A stretch of DNA of 64,000 nt from Thermothielavioides terrestris NRRL 8126 (taxonomy: Eukaryota > Ascomycota > Sordariomycetes > Sordariales > Chaetomiaceae), in contig NC_016459.1 in NCBI RefSeq assembly GCF_000226115.1, positions 2,217,501 to 2,281,500 on the forward strand. The letters are read 5' to 3'. Shown in pieces: positions 60,026-64,000 of this stretch. Below the pieces are notes generated by a model. The model was not told the origin of the DNA, searched no databases, and was given only the letters and a program-made list of their open reading frames with translations. Every line of letters begins with the position of its first letter. Positions within the stretch are counted from its first letter, which is position 1. The position numbers and the translations under genes were made by a program.

Positions 60026-62534
60026 GGTGACTGAACGTTCTTGGGCGGCGGATGTTGTTATGGGACCGTGAGCTCTTGGATGGAGCGAATCAAGGGATGG
60101 ATGGACAGGGGCTGAGAAAACCTCGGGTCGAGTGACCTGGGTAACCGCCACCACTTGATAAGATCACCGCGAGTCAACGACTGAGAGAACCAGGCATCGC
60201 AGCAGCCGAAGGGGGGGGGAGTGGCGTTTATGAAGAACATGCCCAGACACGAAAAGGACTCCTGTCGTAATCCGCCCTAAAAGCCCCCATGAGCCTTAGT
60301 GTACTGTGTAGTCCACACACGGAGTTAAGTTACGGTACGCTAACATAGCTCCACTTAGTTTAATCCGTGGATCTGGCAATGCGGAAGCCGGGCTGCCCCG
60401 TTGAGCGACCCCGAGTGACGCAGCCCTGCTCGCACATTTCCTTTTCCCGGGCCCCGGCCCCGGCCCCCGGCCCTGGGTTCTCCTTCCATCGGGATGTCTC
60501 AAAGCAGGGGGCGGCGCAATGTCCTGCCGACTGGCTAGGCTGAGCCATGTTGCGAGGCCTTCTGTTGACGTTATCGGAGGCTTTCCGCCGCCAATCGGGT
60601 CGGCGCCCCTTTCGCTCAGCTCGACACTCGCACGTGGCACTTTAGTTGTACACGCGTCGCAAATCTGTCCGAGAGACCGGAAGAACTTAAAAAGAAAAAC
60701 AAACGCCAGTCATCAACGAGTAGAAAATTCAGACGAACCCCTATGTTCAGAAGCGACCTGTGCTAGGACTCCACTAGCGTTAGCGATGAAAAAATTCCGC
60801 TTTGGGTTTGACTCAAAGTTCCGCGAAATCTCGGCAGTCGGGCCCATGTTGGTCCTTGCCAATGGAGATTCGACGGAAAGTTTCACTTCACTTGGAAACT
60901 GTCTGCCAGCAGCGCGGCGTTTGCTCGGACACGGGTCCAATAATAACCCCGGAGGGCAGGGGCCTGCTCGCTTAATTGGCCAACCAGACCTGCCGCATTC
61001 AGCCCAATGCTTGGCCTAACGTTAAATTCTTTCGAAGTCCGCGATCCACATTTGCGGACTCCAGAAGTTTCCCGGCCCCCTTCCCAGTCGGAGTCCAAAC
61101 GGCTCCATTACCTTGCCTGTCGCCTTATCTCCGGCTTGCGCTTTCGAGGATCTGATGGACCGCCTTTGGTCAGCCGGAGCAGCGCAGGGGAGATGGAATC
61201 CATCCCGCCGTTCGATCGATTCCGTCTTCCTCTGTTGCGCACAGCCGCCCCCACGCCTCGTCGGGCGCCGGTAGAAGCCGCCCCGATCTTGCCCGTACAC
61301 GAAGTGACGTGCATGCAACGGAATTCCCGACGGAACGGATAGTACACAAACCCAACAGGCAACTCTCTGGACGCCTGAATGACGACTGTGCGGCGCAGTT
61401 GCTGAGAAATCCTTCTGACCGCCACTACAGTACAGTACGGGGAGCTCCGTAGTTACACAGCATTCCGTATTCCGTAAACGCAGCCGCCCATACTGCACGT
61501 GTTAGGTACCTACCGTTCAGCGAACACGGCGCGGGATGGCATCGGGACAAACCCACCACGTGGTCACGGCTCCGGGTTTCAGCCCGTTCTTTTTCGTCTT
61601 TGCCCAGGACCATCCCGAGTCGAGCCGATCGGGCCCTTTGAGAGCCCTGGGGCTTACCGGCGGCCTTTGCGCAAAAGGAAGGCTCGTGAGCAAGCAGTCC
61701 TCCGTGTCGACCCGACAATCCGCATCGAGTGCAACATTTCGACACCGCGCATAAACACCTGTCGAGTCAGAAATAGGACGCAGCAACTGTGACTCAAAGG
61801 GTGCAGTAGTACGCTTCGCGTCCAGGCGAGGGCGGGGTGAGATTTCGATTTCGGGCTGCTTTTCTCTGCCCGAGTCAAAGCATTGCTTCTGTCCCATTAG
61901 CTTACCTAATGGTATGTGATCTCTCTGTAAGAGGTTTTTTCGCGACAAGTAGAACATCTCATGTTCCCGCGCCTGGATTGTTCGGTCTTGATTGCGCACA
62001 TCATGGATCCTCACGTACCTCATAATAACTATGGCTGTACGCAACGTCGGGGCCGCCTCGCTCCAGATTCAAAGCTCCGTCAAGAACCAACCATCACAAC
62101 GCTGCCTTGATCGTTGAACAGCCGTCGCATTCGGTCCATAATAGTTGCTCCACGGGGGAGCCTGATTATACACTACATGTACGTAGGTGATTAACTACGC
62201 CCCTGGCTCAGCCAGCCAGCCGCTCAGTCCCATCCTGAACTGGCTAAGGCAAGGGGTTGGATGAGCGTAGAAGAAACTCACAGTAAACTTGCGCTCCCCA
62301 GACCAACATGACCCAGCCAGATATGCCGGCGTCAGTAAACTCTCCCCCGACCAAGCTGTCGCTGGAAAACGATGCTCACACATCCACTCGCCCTCACGAT
62401 TCCCCTCCCACCCCCCTAAAAGACATGATTGGGCTAAGGTAGGTAATAAGCGGAAGCCCTTGTAGGTAAGTCCCGGCTGCCTGGAAACTAATGTCGTACT
62501 CAATGGCGCCATGATTTGGTGATCGAGCAGCTGC
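60026..62534. other. 2.5-kb upstream region of the MFS gene, no gene seen
   Basis: Contains the MFS promoter, a C-rich tract (CCCCGGCCCCGGCCCCCGG, near 60451-60470) and only short unrelated frames. Strong minus-strand frames near 61022-61498 and 61517-62044 lack recognisable domains and typical introns, so I do not call genes. No RIP signature. Confidence 0.45.
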
Positions 62535-64000
62535 TCACTGACCAACATCGCCGGGGATATCGGCTCCCCCATATCCAGCAACCCGCACACGCGGGCTCGC
62601 TCTGCGCGGCTCGTCCTCCTCATCGATCGCCCGCACCGACGCCGGCGTGAAGTTCCTCGTCCGCTTGGCGACTGCGTTGCCGCTGCCGTTGCCGCCACCA
62701 CTGGCACTGTTGGTCCCGCCACCACCGCTGCCTAGCGCAGCCACGCCATTGGGAGCGTTGGACGAGCCTGGCTCCGCTTGTCCTGTGCTGTTCGGCGTTG
62801 CCAAAGACGAGCCGGCATTGTGGCACCCGAGGTTCGCCAAGAGAGAGCCGAATTCGCCGGCCGAGTCATTTCGCGAGCTGCCGGGGAACAGGGTCTCAAG
62901 GGCGGGGGAGGTATTGTCGTCCTTCCCTGCGCGGTCGTCAGACGTGGAGACTGGGAGGGTGCCATCGAGTCCATTGATCCCAAACAACTGCTGCGAGGCC
63001 CTGCGAGGCCCGGAGGTGCCGGCCTGGGCTGTCGCTGACTGCATGGTTGCATCGACCGGGCCGCGCATCGACTGACGGTTTTCCTTGCTGGCCTTGGCCT
63101 CGGGTTGCGGGAAGAAGAGATTGGGCTGCTGGCTAGGTAGCGGGAACGGTTGGTTAAGGAGCGACTGCGTCAGCGACGACGTGAAGTCGGAAGGGAGAGA
63201 TACTCCTAGCTGCGTTGTCGGGAACGGTGGGTTTTGCCCGTCGTCTGTGGGCACCCCCGTCGGCGTGTTGGTCGGCACCTTTAGGCACATGGGGTCATCC
63301 TCCAGGCTGGATCCTGAGATGTGCATCGGCTCCGGCTGTTGCGAGGAGTCGTAGTCCGCCATGAGCGTGTCCGACGGCTGCTTGCTGGGATTCCGACCGG
63401 TCGCGGCGCAGAATGCCTTCTCATCCCAAGGATTGCCAGACGAGCCACTTGTCATGGCGCTGAACCAGTCGGCATACGCCGACTCGGCGGACAGCTCCGA
63501 GTAGGAGGGCGTGCCAACGGATCCCATGGTGCTTCGGCCAAGGTATGGCACCTGCAAGGCTTGATTGGCGAAGACGCCGGTGCCTGGTTGCGGTTGGCAC
63601 ATGCCGCTGGCCGTGGCCGGAGGCGGGAACCCCTGGTTCTTAAAGTTCTTCAGGAGCAACGACTTCTTGCCAGGGGAATGGGCGTGCGAGCTCACGCCGT
63701 CATCCATTTGATACGTCGGCACTGGCATCGCCGAGTTGAAGACCGCACAGCGCCACATGGACGGGTTCGGCCATGCGATACCATTAGTTTCGAGTATCTC
63801 TGTAGAAACCCATTAGCGGTCAGTCGACGTGTGGCATCACTACTAGACCAAGAAGACACAAAACACTCACCTAGCGGAGCGTGCTGAAAGGAGAAAACCA
63901 CGACGTTTTTGACTCTCTCGATCGGAGCCGAGAGAGAGTCTCGCGGGAATCCCTCGCTGACGATGATCTTGATGCGGCCAATGTCATCACCCGGGTTCCA
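62535..64000 (-). CDS. Partial gene for a low-complexity, possibly nuclear protein
   Basis: The minus-strand gene enters from the right edge: a partial exon 64000-63871 (reading DIGRIKIIVSEGFPRDS and ERVKNVVVFSFQHAPL), an intron with GTGAGT donor and CTACAG acceptor, then 63799-62535 ending with a stop after ADIPGDVGQ. In all 464 residues are visible. The conserved-looking part is at the start (ILETNGIAWPNPSMWRCAVF); the remainder is disordered, rich in Ser, Gly, Pro, Asn and Gln, with KRTRNFTPASVRAIDEEDEPRR near the end. I do not recognise the family. The true 5' end is outside the window, and a further 3' exon (GATGTTGGT donor-like) is possible. Confidence 0.65.

Noticed and set aside
61022..62044. 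Minus-strand frames of 158 and 175 codons upstream of the MFS gene
   Set aside because: Overlapping frames on both strands with no domains or coherent intron structure; treated as non-coding.

Overview
The window is nuclear DNA of a filamentous ascomycete. Short spliceosomal introns (mostly GTAAGT/GTGAGT donors and CTNA-type branch points), GC-rich genes, a Clr5-domain protein, a DUF6594-like protein, a CBM1-GH5 mannanase and a tannase/feruloyl esterase, plus long TA-rich blocks whose repeats differ only by transitions (repeat-induced point mutation, RIP), point to Sordariomycetes. A Chaetomiaceae-like plant-biomass degrader is my inference, not proven.

Layout. 1-9.1 kb: a partial secreted protein, a Clr5 protein (-) and a divergently transcribed SNF2-like ATPase (+). 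9.05-24.7 kb: a RIP-mutated island. It consists of a 2,451-bp tandem duplication and a degenerate Helitron (13419-23923, minus strand) inserted in frame inside a short-chain dehydrogenase gene. The Helitron itself carries a solo LTR (17574-17844) and a 3.3-kb Mutator-like element (19707-23050). 25-32.5 kb: an HNH-domain gene, a decayed Mutator-like transposase, a MITE with 9-bp target duplications and an MFS transporter. 32.7-35.8 kb: a vWA-like gene and a DUF6594-like gene, with a second type of MITE between their starts. 35.9-40.1 kb: a TAAA microsatellite split by a non-autonomous copia-type LTR element whose 5' LTR is itself split by a solo LTR, followed by gene remnants and an 81-nt poly-T run. 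41-49 kb: GH5 mannanase, tannase/feruloyl esterase, another copy of the second MITE, and a divergent CTP synthase. 49.9-57.4 kb: an F-box-like gene split by a complete, RIP-mutated copia element. 58-64 kb: a 14-TM-type MFS drug transporter and a partial unrecognised gene.

Functionally the intact genes are unrelated housekeeping or accessory genes. The exception is the mannanase and esterase, adjacent on the same strand and both secreted plant-wall enzymes. The main story is mobile-element history: at least seven insertions can be dated relative to each other by nesting, target duplications and RIP damage, and two host genes were interrupted at positions where the reading frame closes exactly across the insertion. 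I saw no tRNA, rRNA or CRISPR array, and no clear new defence or biosynthetic system.
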